Below are positions 47,915 through 57,258 of a stretch of 57,309 nucleotides of DNA, in pieces. The DNA comes from Acidimicrobiia bacterium. GTDB lineage: Bacteria > Actinomycetota > Acidimicrobiia > Acidimicrobiales > Bin134. The stretch covers positions 40,484 to 97,792 of the forward strand of contig VYEX01000074.1 in assembly GCA_009842675.1 (NCBI GenBank). Reading direction: 5' to 3'. Position numbers and translations under genes: made by a program. The notes under the pieces are model-generated. The model was not told where the DNA came from. It saw only the letters and a list, made by a program, of their open reading frames with translations, and searched no databases. Positions within the stretch are counted from its first letter, which is position 1; every line of letters starts with the position of its first letter.

Positions 47915-49447
47915 ATGGATAGACGAGACTTCTTGCGGGCCGCGGTTGTTGCCACCGGCGGTGCTGTCACAGTTCCTTTGGTCGGCAGTGCGGTTGGTGC
48001 CCAGCCCGGACCTGGACCCTACGGCAGCCTCGACGGCATCGAGCCTGATGATAACGGCATCATCCTGCCTCCGGGCTTTACTTCCCGCATTGTGGCAATG
48101 GCCGGCGAGCCGGTGGGGAAATCCGACTACAGGTGGCTTGTCTATCCCGATGGGGCGGCCGTGTTCGACGACGGTGAGGGCGGCTGGTACCACACGGTCA
48201 ACAGCGAGGTGTTCCGAGCGGGGTTTGCCGGGGTTTCTGCCATCCACTACGGCCCCGACGGCGAGATCCTCGACGCCTACCGGTTGTTGGGGGAGAGCAA
48301 CGCCAATTGTGGCGGTGGGCCAACCCCGTGGGGCACTTTCTTGTCGGGCGAGGAGGACTTCTCCGGCTACGGGGTGATTTGGGAGTGCGACCCGACGGGT
48401 GCCACGCCATCGATGTCGCGCCCCGCGATGGGGATATTCACCCACGAGGCGGCCGCTGTCGACCACGATCGCGAGCAGGTGTACATGACCGAGGACCAGT
48501 TTGACGGGCTGTTCTACCGGTTCACGCCGACCAACTATCCCGATTTGACCGAAGGCTTGCTCGAGGCTGCCCGCGTCGAGGAGGACGGGTCTGTCACCTG
48601 GATCGAGGTACCCGACCCGTCGGCGACCGACACGCTAACCCGCAAGCAGCTGCCGGGAGAGGCGACGGCGTTTCTGGGCGGTGAGGGCATCTGGTATCAC
48701 GACGACGTCGTGTTCTGGTCGACCAAGTTCGACAACATCATCCATGCCATCAACACCGCCGACCAGACCTACAGCCGGATCTATGAGGCCGATCCAGCCG
48801 AGGTGTCTGAGGGCACCGCGATCCTCTCGGGAGTCGACAATCTCACCGTGGACGGCGGCAGCGGCGACGTGTACGTGGCTGAGGACGGCGGCAACATGGA
48901 GATCGTCATCATCACCCCCGAGGGCGAGGTCGCTCCGTTCCTTCGCGTTGTAGACCAGGATGGGTCGGAGATCACCGGACCGGTGTTCAATCCCCGGCGC
49001 GAACGCCTGTATTTCTCCAGCCAGCGCGGACCGGCTCCCAACAATGCTGAAGACGTCCTCCCCGAGTCTGAGATCAGGGGCAACCACACCGGCATCACCT
49101 ACGAGGTGACCGGGCCCTTCCGCGGTATCGTGCCCGAGCCCGAGCCAACCCCGACGGCGACACCAACGGTGGTCACCACTCCCACGGCCGCCCCGACGCC
49201 GGCCCCAACTCCGGCGCCCACGGCCGCCGCGACCCCTGCGCCAACCCCGGCACCCACGCCTGCCCCAACCAGGGCTGCAACTCCCGCGCCCACTCCCGCT
49301 CCAACCGAAACCATCGCCGCCGCAGCCGCTTCTGGCGGCAATGGCGGCGGGGGGAGCAACACCGGAATCTTCGTCGGTGTAGGGGTGGCTGCGGCAGCAG
49401 TAGTGGCCGGCGCCCTAGTGGCGATCAGACGAAGGCGACCTGCCTAG
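47915..49447 (+). CDS. Tat-exported PhoX-like (DUF839) protein with C-terminal membrane anchor
   Basis: The 510-residue protein starts with a twin-arginine signal (MDRRDFLRAAVVATGG). The DUF839/PhoX-type beta-propeller region (about 35-410) has WLVYPDGAAVF, GPTPWGTFLSGEEDFSGYG, FTHEAAAVDHDREQVYMTED and VDNLTVDGGSGDVYVAEDGG. PhoX members are Ca/Fe phosphatases; here it could be a phosphatase or a related propeller. A linker of TPAPTPAP repeats and a final hydrophobic segment (GIFVGVGVAAAAVVAGALV) with RRRR suggest anchoring by the C-terminus. No LPXTG is seen. Confidence 0.8.
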   Translation: MDRRDFLRAAVVATGGAVTVPLVGSAVGAQPGPGPYGSLDGIEPDDNGIILPPGFTSRIVAMAGEPVGKSDYRWLVYPDGAAVFDDGEGGWYHTVNSEVFRAGFAGVSAIHYGPDGEILDAYRLLGESNANCGGGPTPWGTFLSGEEDFSGYGVIWECDPTGATPSMSRPAMGIFTHEAAAVDHDREQVYMTEDQFDGLFYRFTPTNYPDLTEGLLEAARVEEDGSVTWIEVPDPSATDTLTRKQLPGEATAFLGGEGIWYHDDVVFWSTKFDNIIHAINTADQTYSRIYEADPAEVSEGTAILSGVDNLTVDGGSGDVYVAEDGGNMEIVIITPEGEVAPFLRVVDQDGSEITGPVFNPRRERLYFSSQRGPAPNNAEDVLPESEIRGNHTGITYEVTGPFRGIVPEPEPTPTATPTVVTTPTAAPTPAPTPAPTAAATPAPTPAPTPAPTRAATPAPTPAPTETIAAAAASGGNGGGGSNTGIFVGVGVAAAAVVAGALVAIRRRRPA

Positions 49448-49481
49448 CGGACAGTTCTCAATCGGCCGAGAATCGCCCCAC

Positions 49482-49937
49482 CTACTGGAATCGGGCCGAC
49501 TGCTCGCCGAATGTCACGTTCTGGGGATCGAAGTCGGGGTTGGCCACCAGCACCTCGCACTCCATTCGGTCGGGATCACGGAAGAACAAGCTGAGCTTGC
49601 GCCCGAACACGGTGACGATGCCGTCGGTCGCTCCCGCCGCCATAAGCCGTTCCCTGATTTCGGTGAATTCCTCGAGGTTGGCTGCCAACAGCCCGATGTG
49701 ATCGATCCGCCCCCGGCCGTACATCGGAGTCTGATTGTCGGCCTCGGAATTCCCCTCGATCTCGAACACGTTCAATTCGCAGTCTGGCCCAATGTTGATG
49801 ATTGTCATCCGCGGCCCACCCGGAAACTCCGGCCCGTCAAACTCAATCGACGCCCCGAAGTTCTCCTCATAGAACCGCTGAAGCCGATCCGAGTCCTTCG
49901 TGATCGTGGCCACATGATCAATCCCCGCCGTCAGCAT
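49482..49937 (-). CDS. VOC-family (glyoxalase-like) protein
   Basis: The 151-residue protein has the paired beta-alpha-beta pattern of the vicinal-oxygen-chelate fold: GIDHVATITKDSDRLQRFYEENFG, NVFEIEGN, GRIDHIGLLAANLEEF and FFRDPDRMECEVL. The metal ligands His (IDHV), His (IDHI) and Glu (MECEV) are visible. The substrate is unknown. GGGAGG lies about 8 bp before ATG 49937, so the shorter form is chosen over an upstream start at 50006. Confidence 0.85.
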   Translation of the reverse strand: MLTAGIDHVATITKDSDRLQRFYEENFGASIEFDGPEFPGGPRMTIINIGPDCELNVFEIEGNSEADNQTPMYGRGRIDHIGLLAANLEEFTEIRERLMAAGATDGIVTVFGRKLSLFFRDPDRMECEVLVANPDFDPQNVTFGEQSARFQ

Positions 49938-50044
49938 GGCTGTGCCTCCCTGGCTTGAATACACATCGGGCACCATGACTCTGCTGAGCCACAACAGCCC
50001 TTGCAATCAGCCTACGGTGCTTCTGCCTGCTATTCCTTTACGCA

Positions 50045-52873
50045 GTGAATGCGACGTCTGATTACCTCACACCTGAGGCTCGTGCTCGCATGGCGATCGA
50101 CGAGCAGCTGGTGGAGTGCGGGTGGGAGGTGCAGGACTACCAGCACGCGGCGGTGGCTGCCGCCAGGGGAGTGGCGGTGCGAGAGGTGCCCACCGAAGCC
50201 GGCCCGGCCGACTATGTGCTCTACGTCGACTCTCAAGCGGTGGGAGTGATCGAAGCCAAGAAGGAAGGCGCAACCCTCATCGGAGTGGAGCCCCAGACTC
50301 GCAAATACCAGGCCGCCTACCCCGGCCAACTACCCGCTTACTTGGTGGATGATTCGCTGCCGTTTGGCTATGAATCCACCGGTACCGAGACCCGCTTCAC
50401 CAGCGGGCTTGACTCGAAGCCCACCTCTCGACGGGTGTTCGCTTTCCACCGCCCCGAGACACTGGCCCGCTGGCGGGACAACCACAGAGAGTTCAACGGC
50501 ATCGCCACTTTGCGCAATGGCTTCGGCGAGATGCCTGACCTTGGCGACGAACCACCCGGGCTATGGCCGGCGCAAGCCGAAGCCATCCGCAACCTGGAGG
50601 CGTCGTTCAAGGACAATCGGCCACGGGCCCTGATCCAAATGGCCACCGGCGCGGGCAAGACGTTCACTGCCGCCAACGTCTGCTATCGGCTGCTGTGCCA
50701 CGCCCGGGCAAACCGCATCCTGTTCCTGGTGGACCGGGCCAATCTCGGCCGCCAGGCAGTCCGAGAGTTTGAGGGCTTCGAAGTGCCCGGCGACCGGCGC
50801 AAGTTTCCCGAGCTGTACAACGTCCGCCGCCTCGCCTCCTCCCAGCTCGATATGGCCAACGAGGCCGCCGCCAAGGTCCACGTCAGCACCATCCAGCGCC
50901 TCTACTCCATCTTGCGGGGCGAGGAGCTCGGTGAAGACCTCGACGAACGGTCGGGTTTCGACACCACCCCCGAACAGCCAGTAGAGGTGGCCTACAACCC
51001 GAGTGTGCCCATCGAGGCGTACGACTTGATCATCATCGACGAGTGCCATCGCTCGATCTATGGCGTTTGGCGCCAGGTACTGGAGTATTTCGACGCTTTT
51101 CTGGTCGGCCTCACCGCCACGCCCGGCATCCAGACGTTTGGCTTTTTCGACCAGAACCTGGTGATGGAGTACGACCACACCCGAGCAGTCGCCGACCGGG
51201 TGAACGTGGACTTCGACATCTTCCGCATCCGGACCGAGATCACCGAAGCAGGCAGCACCGTTCCCGCCGGCTTCGTGACCGAGTTCCGCGATCGGGAGAC
51301 CCGCAGCATCCGCCTTGAGCAGGCCGACGCCGACATCGACTACAGCGCAGCAGAGCTCGACAAGAAAGTCGTGGCACCCGATCAGATTCGTACCATCGTG
51401 CGCACGTTTCGCGATTCGCTGCCCGAGATGTTCAAAGACCGGAAACGGGGCGATGACGGCCTCCTAGTCAATGTCCCCAAGACTCTGATCTTCGCCAAAG
51501 ACGACAGCCACGCCGATGACATTGTTCAGATCGTGCGGGAGGAATTCGGCCTCGGCAACCAGGGGGCGGTGAAGATCACCTACCGCTCCGGTGAGTCGGG
51601 TGGGAGCGCCGAGCAACTGCTCCAGGAATTCCGCACCGGTTATCCCACCCGCATCGCGGTCACCGTGGACATGATTGCCACCGGCACCGACGTGAAGCCC
51701 ATCGAGTGCGTGGTGTTCATGCGCATGGTGCGAAGCCGCAACTTCTTCGAGCAGATGAAGGGCCGAGGCGTCCGGGTCATCGACAGCGACCAGCTTCGTA
51801 CAGTCACTCCCGACGCCCAGGCCAAGGAGTTCTTCGTCATCGTGGACGCGGTGGGCGTGACCGAGGCCGACCTCCACGACACCGTCCCGCTGGAGCGCCA
51901 GCGCCACGTGAGCTTCGACAAGCTGCTAACCCAAATCGGCCTCGGCTCCAAAGACCCCGACGTGGTGTCGTCAGTGGCATCGCGCCTGGCCCGCCTCAAC
52001 CGCCGAATCACCGCAGAGGACCGAGTCGAGGTGGAGTCGGTCGCCGGGGTCGAGCTGAGCGATCTGGTCCGCCAAATCACCGACGCCCTTGACCCCGACC
52101 ACCAACACGATGCCGCCGCAGCTGAGACGGGCACCGACGACCCAACCCCTGAGCAGATAGCAGCTGCCGCTCAACAGATGATCGCAGAAGCAATTCAGCC
52201 TCTGGCGGGCAACCCCGACTTGCGGGAGAAGCTGGTAGACATCCGCCGTAGTTACGAACAGGCAATCGACACTGCCTCAAGAGACCGGGTGATCTCTGGT
52301 GAGTTCTCCGTTGACGCCGCCGACCGAGCCCGTACTCAAGTGGAGTCGTGGAAGCAGTTCATCGAAGACCACAAAGACGAGATCACCGCGCTGGAGATCC
52401 TCTACAGCCAGCCCTACGGCGGCAGACTCACCTACGATGACATCAAAGAACTGGTCAGCGCCATTGGCCGTCCACCGCATAGTTGGACCCCCGACATCCT
52501 TTGGCAGGCCTACGAAACCCTCGACAAATCCAAAGTCCGAGGCTCAGGTCACCGAGTGCATACCGACCTCGTGAGCCTGGTCCGCTATGCCCTTGGCAAC
52601 TCTGACGAACTGGTGGCCTACCCCGATCTGGTAAACGAGCGATTCAGTATCTGGTTGAACCAACAGAACACCGCAGGCACCGACTTCACCGACGACCAAC
52701 TTGCCTATCTAAGTCTGATCAAGGACCGGATCGCCTCCAGCCTCAGCATCAAACTCGCCGACCTCCAGTCCCCACCCTTCAGCGACCGCGGCGGACTAGG
52801 CAAAGCCCGCCAACTCTTCGGAAGTGACCTAGGTTCGCTACTCGACGATCTGGCCAAAGCACTAGCGGCATGA
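50045..52873 (+). CDS. hsdR: Type I restriction enzyme, R subunit
   Basis: The 942-residue motor-nuclease of a type I system starts with GTG 50045. The N-terminal PD-(D/E)xK nuclease has PADYVLYV and VGVIEAKKEG. The SF2 helicase follows: MATGAGKTFTA, LVDRANLGRQA, IIDECHRSIYG, LTATPG, then VTVDMIATGTDV and FFEQMKGRGVRVI. The C-terminal EcoEI-type domain binds the methylase core. It translocates DNA and cuts away from the unmethylated recognition site. It is first in the island, with an ATGA overlap into hsdS. Confidence 0.93.
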   Translation: MNATSDYLTPEARARMAIDEQLVECGWEVQDYQHAAVAAARGVAVREVPTEAGPADYVLYVDSQAVGVIEAKKEGATLIGVEPQTRKYQAAYPGQLPAYLVDDSLPFGYESTGTETRFTSGLDSKPTSRRVFAFHRPETLARWRDNHREFNGIATLRNGFGEMPDLGDEPPGLWPAQAEAIRNLEASFKDNRPRALIQMATGAGKTFTAANVCYRLLCHARANRILFLVDRANLGRQAVREFEGFEVPGDRRKFPELYNVRRLASSQLDMANEAAAKVHVSTIQRLYSILRGEELGEDLDERSGFDTTPEQPVEVAYNPSVPIEAYDLIIIDECHRSIYGVWRQVLEYFDAFLVGLTATPGIQTFGFFDQNLVMEYDHTRAVADRVNVDFDIFRIRTEITEAGSTVPAGFVTEFRDRETRSIRLEQADADIDYSAAELDKKVVAPDQIRTIVRTFRDSLPEMFKDRKRGDDGLLVNVPKTLIFAKDDSHADDIVQIVREEFGLGNQGAVKITYRSGESGGSAEQLLQEFRTGYPTRIAVTVDMIATGTDVKPIECVVFMRMVRSRNFFEQMKGRGVRVIDSDQLRTVTPDAQAKEFFVIVDAVGVTEADLHDTVPLERQRHVSFDKLLTQIGLGSKDPDVVSSVASRLARLNRRITAEDRVEVESVAGVELSDLVRQITDALDPDHQHDAAAAETGTDDPTPEQIAAAAQQMIAEAIQPLAGNPDLREKLVDIRRSYEQAIDTASRDRVISGEFSVDAADRARTQVESWKQFIEDHKDEITALEILYSQPYGGRLTYDDIKELVSAIGRPPHSWTPDILWQAYETLDKSKVRGSGHRVHTDLVSLVRYALGNSDELVAYPDLVNERFSIWLNQQNTAGTDFTDDQLAYLSLIKDRIASSLSIKLADLQSPPFSDRGGLGKARQLFGSDLGSLLDDLAKALAA

Positions 52874-54114
52874 CGAGAGACCTGCCGCCTGATTGGGAGT
52901 GGGCAACTCTTGGCGAGATCGGTCACTACCAGAATGGGCGAGCCTTTAAGAAGGATGATTGGAAGGAAACAGGGCGTCCGATCATTCGGATTCAGAATCT
53001 GACGGGTTCCGGCAATAGCCACAATCGCTTTCAGGGGGAGGTGGATGACAAGCACTTAGTTCGAGATGGCGATCTCCTTGTGTCGTGGGCAGCCACACTT
53101 GGGGTCTACGTTTGGCGCGGTGAGGAAGCCGTACTGAATCAACATATCTTCAAAGTTGATTCTCGAATTTGCATGGCGTTTCATCGATGGCTCCTACAGC
53201 ATGTGATCGATGACCTCTATGGACAAGCCCATGGCTCGGGAATGGTTCACATTACGAAAGGCAAATTCGAGAGCACTCCAGTGCCAATCCCACCGCTGGA
53301 AGAGCAGAGCCGCATCGTCGCTGCCATCGAAGAACACTTCTCCCGCCTAGATGCCGTCGAGTCCACGCAACGGCAGATCATCCGTAAGATCGATATTCTC
53401 AAGTCCTCGCTCTTGGCTGACGCATTCCGGATGAATGGTGATCTCCCTCCCGGTTGGCAGCAGAAGACCATTGGCGAGGTGGCCCAAGTCCAACTCGGTC
53501 GCCAACGATCGCCTCAACATCACTCGGGGCCGCAAATGCGACCGTATCTGCGCTCAGCCAACGTGACCTGGGAAGGTATCTCCTTAGATGATGTCAAGCA
53601 GATGAACTTTGACGATGCCGATTTCGAGACCTACAGGCTTGAGCCAGGGGACCTTCTCCTCAATGAGGCGTCAGGAAGCCCAGGGGAAGTTGGCAAGCCA
53701 GCGATTTGGGATGGGGAGATTGAGAGTTGCTGCTTCCAGAACACTCTCCTGAGAATCCGCACTGCTGAAATCGATATCAAGTACTTGTACTGGTATTGCT
53801 TCGCTTCTGCGCTGAGCGGTCGTTTCGGCGACGCAGGTCGAGGAGTGAATATCCGTCATCTAGGTAAGCGTGGGCTTAGCCAGTTCTCGATACCGATTGC
53901 CCCAAGTGAGGAGCAAGGCGAAATCGCTGTCAGGCTCGACCAGCAGTTCGAGCAAGCTAAACGACTAAAGCAGACGGCTCAGTTGGTCTTGGGTCGTGTC
54001 ACAGCCCTTCGCCGAGCCGTCCTTGCCCAAGCCTTCTCGGGCCGATTCGTTCCCCAAGATCCCAACGACGAACCAGCCTCAGCCCTGCTAGAACGCATCG
54101 CTGATTCTCGATAG
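52870..54114 (+). CDS. hsdS: Type I restriction enzyme, S (specificity) subunit
   Basis: The 414-residue protein has two target-recognition domains in the usual order. The first starts LPPDWEWATLGEIG and ends at the conserved helix PIPPLEEQSRIVAAIEEHFSRL. The second starts LPPGWQQKTIGEVAQVQLG and ends IPIAPSEEQGEIAVRLDQQF. Each domain reads half of a bipartite DNA site. The TRDs are richer in A/T than the neighbours, as is common for exchanged specificity modules. The site cannot be predicted from sequence. Confidence 0.93.
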   Translation: MTRDLPPDWEWATLGEIGHYQNGRAFKKDDWKETGRPIIRIQNLTGSGNSHNRFQGEVDDKHLVRDGDLLVSWAATLGVYVWRGEEAVLNQHIFKVDSRICMAFHRWLLQHVIDDLYGQAHGSGMVHITKGKFESTPVPIPPLEEQSRIVAAIEEHFSRLDAVESTQRQIIRKIDILKSSLLADAFRMNGDLPPGWQQKTIGEVAQVQLGRQRSPQHHSGPQMRPYLRSANVTWEGISLDDVKQMNFDDADFETYRLEPGDLLLNEASGSPGEVGKPAIWDGEIESCCFQNTLLRIRTAEIDIKYLYWYCFASALSGRFGDAGRGVNIRHLGKRGLSQFSIPIAPSEEQGEIAVRLDQQFEQAKRLKQTAQLVLGRVTALRRAVLAQAFSGRFVPQDPNDEPASALLERIADSR

Positions 54115-54203
54115 CTCGCTGTTGGGAGCGTTACCGAAGAATCGGCTCGCATATCTCTAGTCCAAGGAGCACACTCGCGCTGATCGTAAGGATCGCTTAG
54201 GAG

Positions 54204-55316
54204 ATGACCGTGGCTGGAAGAAGTTCTGAACGAGTGCCGCCTGATCGCTATCTGATGCCCATTGCCGGGCTGCAGGTACCCTGCCGGTGGGAGATCGGCC
54301 GTGTCGCCCTTTATCCCGGAACCGCCGGTCTTGACCTCATTCGAGATGTACCGCCAATCGGAGATGAAGGGGATTTCTTTCACGATGGCGTATACGAGCT
54401 TCTCGATTCGGCAAGGGAGTCGACGATTGCTGTGGTTCCAGGCAGGTCTGACATCGATGCCGCGATAGACGAACTCAGGGCAAGCCTCGACGTCCTTCGA
54501 CTCTTCCAGCTTTCTCGTCAGTCCGGGCACTCAACCTCGTTTGGCCTTCCTGGTGATGTAAGCGAATCAAAGATTGGCTACATCGCCATATGGGAGAACA
54601 GCGCACCGGGGCACCGCCTCGTGGGTGACTACCTAGGCTTCACGTTCACTCAGGCGTCCTACGACGATTGGGCCAGCTCTATCGCTTTCCAGTACTTGAG
54701 TGATTCGATTGCCGATACATCGCCTCCTGATGGTGCTCGCCGGGCGGTAACGGGAGCACGGCTATTGGCTCGAGCGGTTACAGAGTACCGCTCTGACCTC
54801 AAGATGCTCAGTGTCATGGCAGCCCTTGAAGCCTGGCTATTGAATCGCCATTCAGGCCCCCAAACTCTTCGACTTGCCCGTCACGTGACTTGGTTCGGAT
54901 GTGGGAGGCCCGGAGATAATCTCTGTGGTCGAGATCGCCCAATCTGTGCATATCTATACCTATCTCCCAACAAATCTCGCGATCGCGGAAGGCTCAATTC
55001 GCTACGAGATCTTGGAAATACCCATTTGGGCTGGCGCTGTTCAGAATGGCATCAGGTGATGGATTGGTACGACGCTCGGTCTGCAGCAGCCCATGGAGCT
55101 CTCAACTCCGTTGACGCAAAGCATGCATCCAGCGCGGAATATTGCGTGTTGCACTACCTAATGGAGCCCATCCTCAATTGGCTTCGTGAACACCCCCAAG
55201 AACCTGTAGCCGATTTGGAAGAAGTGATTGACGCGATTGAAGAACCCGGTGGATGGGAAGGGATGATTGAAGCTCTCGACTCCGAATTGCCGCCTGCCAT
55301 GCCTCCTTTGCCATAG
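54204..55316 (+). CDS. HEPN-like (Apea-type) hypothetical protein, candidate defence gene
   Basis: The 370-residue soluble protein has no recognised domain in its first half. The C-terminal half is helical with MLSVMAALEAWLLNRHSGPQ and, near residue 295, WYDARSAAAHGAL. This R-x4-H fits the HEPN ribonuclease motif and resembles Apea/RiboL-type HEPN proteins. It lies between hsdS and a TA module, a position used by added anti-phage effectors. AGGAG touches ATG 54204; GTG 54210 has better spacing. Base composition is lower in GC than the core genes. The function is inference. Confidence 0.6.
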   Translation: MTVAGRSSERVPPDRYLMPIAGLQVPCRWEIGRVALYPGTAGLDLIRDVPPIGDEGDFFHDGVYELLDSARESTIAVVPGRSDIDAAIDELRASLDVLRLFQLSRQSGHSTSFGLPGDVSESKIGYIAIWENSAPGHRLVGDYLGFTFTQASYDDWASSIAFQYLSDSIADTSPPDGARRAVTGARLLARAVTEYRSDLKMLSVMAALEAWLLNRHSGPQTLRLARHVTWFGCGRPGDNLCGRDRPICAYLYLSPNKSRDRGRLNSLRDLGNTHLGWRCSEWHQVMDWYDARSAAAHGALNSVDAKHASSAEYCVLHYLMEPILNWLREHPQEPVADLEEVIDAIEEPGGWEGMIEALDSELPPAMPPLP

Positions 55317-55354
55317 GGGAAGGGGAAGATGACGGCCTGTTGCGGTCGGCTGTG

Positions 55355-55373
55355 TGGTATCTAGCTGATACCA
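55355..55373. promoter_or_regulatory. Palindromic operator before the toxin-antitoxin pair
   Basis: TGGTATC-TAGCT-GATACCA is a perfect 7-5-7 inverted repeat ending 8 bp before the antitoxin ATG. Antitoxins of the RHH class usually bind such a palindrome to repress their own operon. There is no ribosome-binding site between it and the start codon. Confidence 0.65.
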
Positions 55374-55381
55374 TCTATTGA

Positions 55382-55585
55382 ATGGCTATGACTCTCAGAC
55401 TGACTGAGGAAGAGCAGGACGCTCTGCGAGAGCGTGCGGCACTCGAGGGCACCTCGATGCAGGAGGCAGCGCGGCGAGCAGTACGCGAGTACATCGCCAA
55501 GGCTGATCATCGCGACCGTGTGGCGGCTGCCGCCGAGCTCATCACGCAGCGCCATGCCGTCGCGTTGCGACGCCTGGGCGAGTGA
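55382..55585 (+). CDS. Ribbon-helix-helix antitoxin
   Basis: The 67-residue protein has the RHH pattern: a short beta strand (AMTLRLTEEEQDALRERA) and two helices (GTSMQEAARRAVREYIAKA), with a flexible C-terminal part that would wrap the toxin (VAAAAELITQRHAVAL). The start is ATG 55382; ATG 55388 is also in frame. The stop overlaps the toxin GTG (GTGA). The operator 8 bp upstream fits autoregulation. It is a CopG-like rather than a Phd antitoxin, though Doc toxins are often paired with Phd. Confidence 0.88.
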   Translation: MAMTLRLTEEEQDALRERAALEGTSMQEAARRAVREYIAKADHRDRVAAAAELITQRHAVALRRLGE

Positions 55586-55980
55586 GCTCCACTGTCGAAT
55601 ACCTCGACGTTGAAGATCTAGTGGAGCTTGCCCGCCGCCTGCTCGGTGACCCTCCGCCTGTTCGCGATCTCGGCTTGCTGGGTGCGGCAGCCGCTCGACC
55701 GCAGGCATCAGCCTTCGGTGAAGACGCGTATCCAGATATCTGGAACAAGGCTGGTGCGCTGCTTCATTCCATCGTCAGCAACCATCCTCTCGTCGATGGC
55801 AACAAGCGGCTTGGTTGGCTTGCGGCTGCCGTCTTTCTGGAAATCAACGAAGCCAGCGTGAGCACCGCCGCAGACGACGACGTGTATGACCTTGTGATGG
55901 CTGTCGCAACGAGCGCCCTGAGCGTCAAAGACATTGCGGAGGCACTCCAGCTCATGCATGAGCAGGCCACTGACTCCTAG
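55582..55980 (+). CDS. Doc/Fic-type toxin
   Basis: The 132-residue protein carries the Doc active site SNHPLVDGNKRLGWLAA (H-x-x-x-D-G-N-K-R). Doc enzymes phosphorylate EF-Tu; Fic enzymes AMPylate. The Doc form of the motif (Lys after Asn, no extra Gly) favours phosphorylation. It starts with GTG 55582 overlapping the antitoxin stop. The catalytic His is intact, so it looks active. hsdM follows after 21 bp. Confidence 0.9.
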   Translation: MSSTVEYLDVEDLVELARRLLGDPPPVRDLGLLGAAAARPQASAFGEDAYPDIWNKAGALLHSIVSNHPLVDGNKRLGWLAAAVFLEINEASVSTAADDDVYDLVMAVATSALSVKDIAEALQLMHEQATDS

Positions 55981-56001
55981 TTATGACATGGTGAAGCGCC
56001 T

Positions 56002-57258
56002 ATGACCTCCGATCCCAAGGCCATGGTGCAGAAGCTGTGGGATTTCTGCGATGTGCTCCGGGACGATGGCCTGTCGTACGGCGACTACCTGGAGCAGCTC
56101 ACTTACCTGCTGTTTCTGAAGATGGCAGACGAACAGGAGGAATTGCTGGGTGAGCGGGTGGTGCCCATCGGCCTCGACTGGCAAACACTGTTGAACCGGT
56201 CGGGTGAGCAGCTTGAAGCCCAGTACAACAAGACCCTTACCGAACTGGGTTCGTACGACGACATGCTCGGTGTGGTGTTCCGCAAGGCCCGTAACCGGAT
56301 CCAAAACCCGGCCAAGTTGGAACAGCTCATCAAGGAGTTCATCGACCAGCACGAGTGGATGAGCTACGACTCCGACCTCAAGGGTGACGCCTACGAAGGG
56401 CTAATCGAAAAGACCGCCCAGGAGGGCGCTAGGGGAGCGGGGCAGTACTTCACGCCTCGGGCCCTGATCTCCACCATCGTCGACGTGATGCTTCCTGAGT
56501 CCGACGACCGCATCTGCGACCCGGCCTGTGGCACTGGTGGGTTCTTCCTTGGGGCCTATGAGTCAATCGTCGGGCGCTATCCGCATCTGACCCCTGATCA
56601 AGCCGCCCACCTGCGATCCGGAGCCTTCACCGGCTGGGAAATCGCCGACCTGCCTGCACGACTCTGCGCCATGAACCTGCTTCTCCACGGAATCGAGAGT
56701 CCGGAGTCCGATTCGCCAATCAATGTGGACGACGCCCTACGCGATGACCCAGGCGTGCGGTTCGACATGGTGCTCACTAATCCGCCCTTCGGCCGTTCGT
56801 CATCCGACAGCTACGAGCGAGAGGACTTCTGGGCTACCACCAAAAACAAGCAACTCAACTTCGTCCAACATGTCGTCAGCCTGCTCAAGATCGGCGGCAC
56901 CGCCGCTGTGGTAGTCCCCGACAACGTGCTGTTTGAAGCCGGTGCCGGCGAGACGATCCGGCGTCGGCTCCTTCACGATTGCGACGTCCATACCCTGCTC
57001 CGACTCCCCACTGGCATCTTCTACGCCCAGGGTGTCAAGGCAAATGTCCTGTTCTTCCGTCGCCGGGAAGGTGCAGAGCAAGCCTGGACCAAGGAACTAT
57101 GGGTCTACGACCTCCGCACCAACAAACACTTCACCCTCAAGCAGAACCCTCTCACCAGAGCCGACCTCGACGAATTCGTAGCCTGCTACAACCCTGCCAA
57201 TCGCCACCAGCGCCAAGAGTCCGAACGCTTCAAGCGCTACACCTACGACGAGCTCTGA
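56002..57258 (+). CDS. hsdM: Type I restriction enzyme, M (methyltransferase) subunit, probably C-terminally truncated
   Basis: Adenine-N6 methylase, 418 residues. It has the N-terminal helical domain (LWDFCDVLRDDGLSYGDYLEQL), AGQYFTPRALI, SAM motif I DPACGTGGFF, the catalytic NPPFGRSS, FVQHVVSLLKIGG and RLPTGIFY. The protein stops right after RFKRYTYDEL. Most relatives continue with about 60-70 residues (RDK-x-LDI-x-WL and a terminal coiled coil) that contact HsdS; that part is missing here. The end lies 51 bp before the window edge, and other frames there do not restore it. Confidence 0.85.
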   Translation: MTSDPKAMVQKLWDFCDVLRDDGLSYGDYLEQLTYLLFLKMADEQEELLGERVVPIGLDWQTLLNRSGEQLEAQYNKTLTELGSYDDMLGVVFRKARNRIQNPAKLEQLIKEFIDQHEWMSYDSDLKGDAYEGLIEKTAQEGARGAGQYFTPRALISTIVDVMLPESDDRICDPACGTGGFFLGAYESIVGRYPHLTPDQAAHLRSGAFTGWEIADLPARLCAMNLLLHGIESPESDSPINVDDALRDDPGVRFDMVLTNPPFGRSSSDSYEREDFWATTKNKQLNFVQHVVSLLKIGGTAAVVVPDNVLFEAGAGETIRRRLLHDCDVHTLLRLPTGIFYAQGVKANVLFFRRREGAEQAWTKELWVYDLRTNKHFTLKQNPLTRADLDEFVACYNPANRHQRQESERFKRYTYDEL

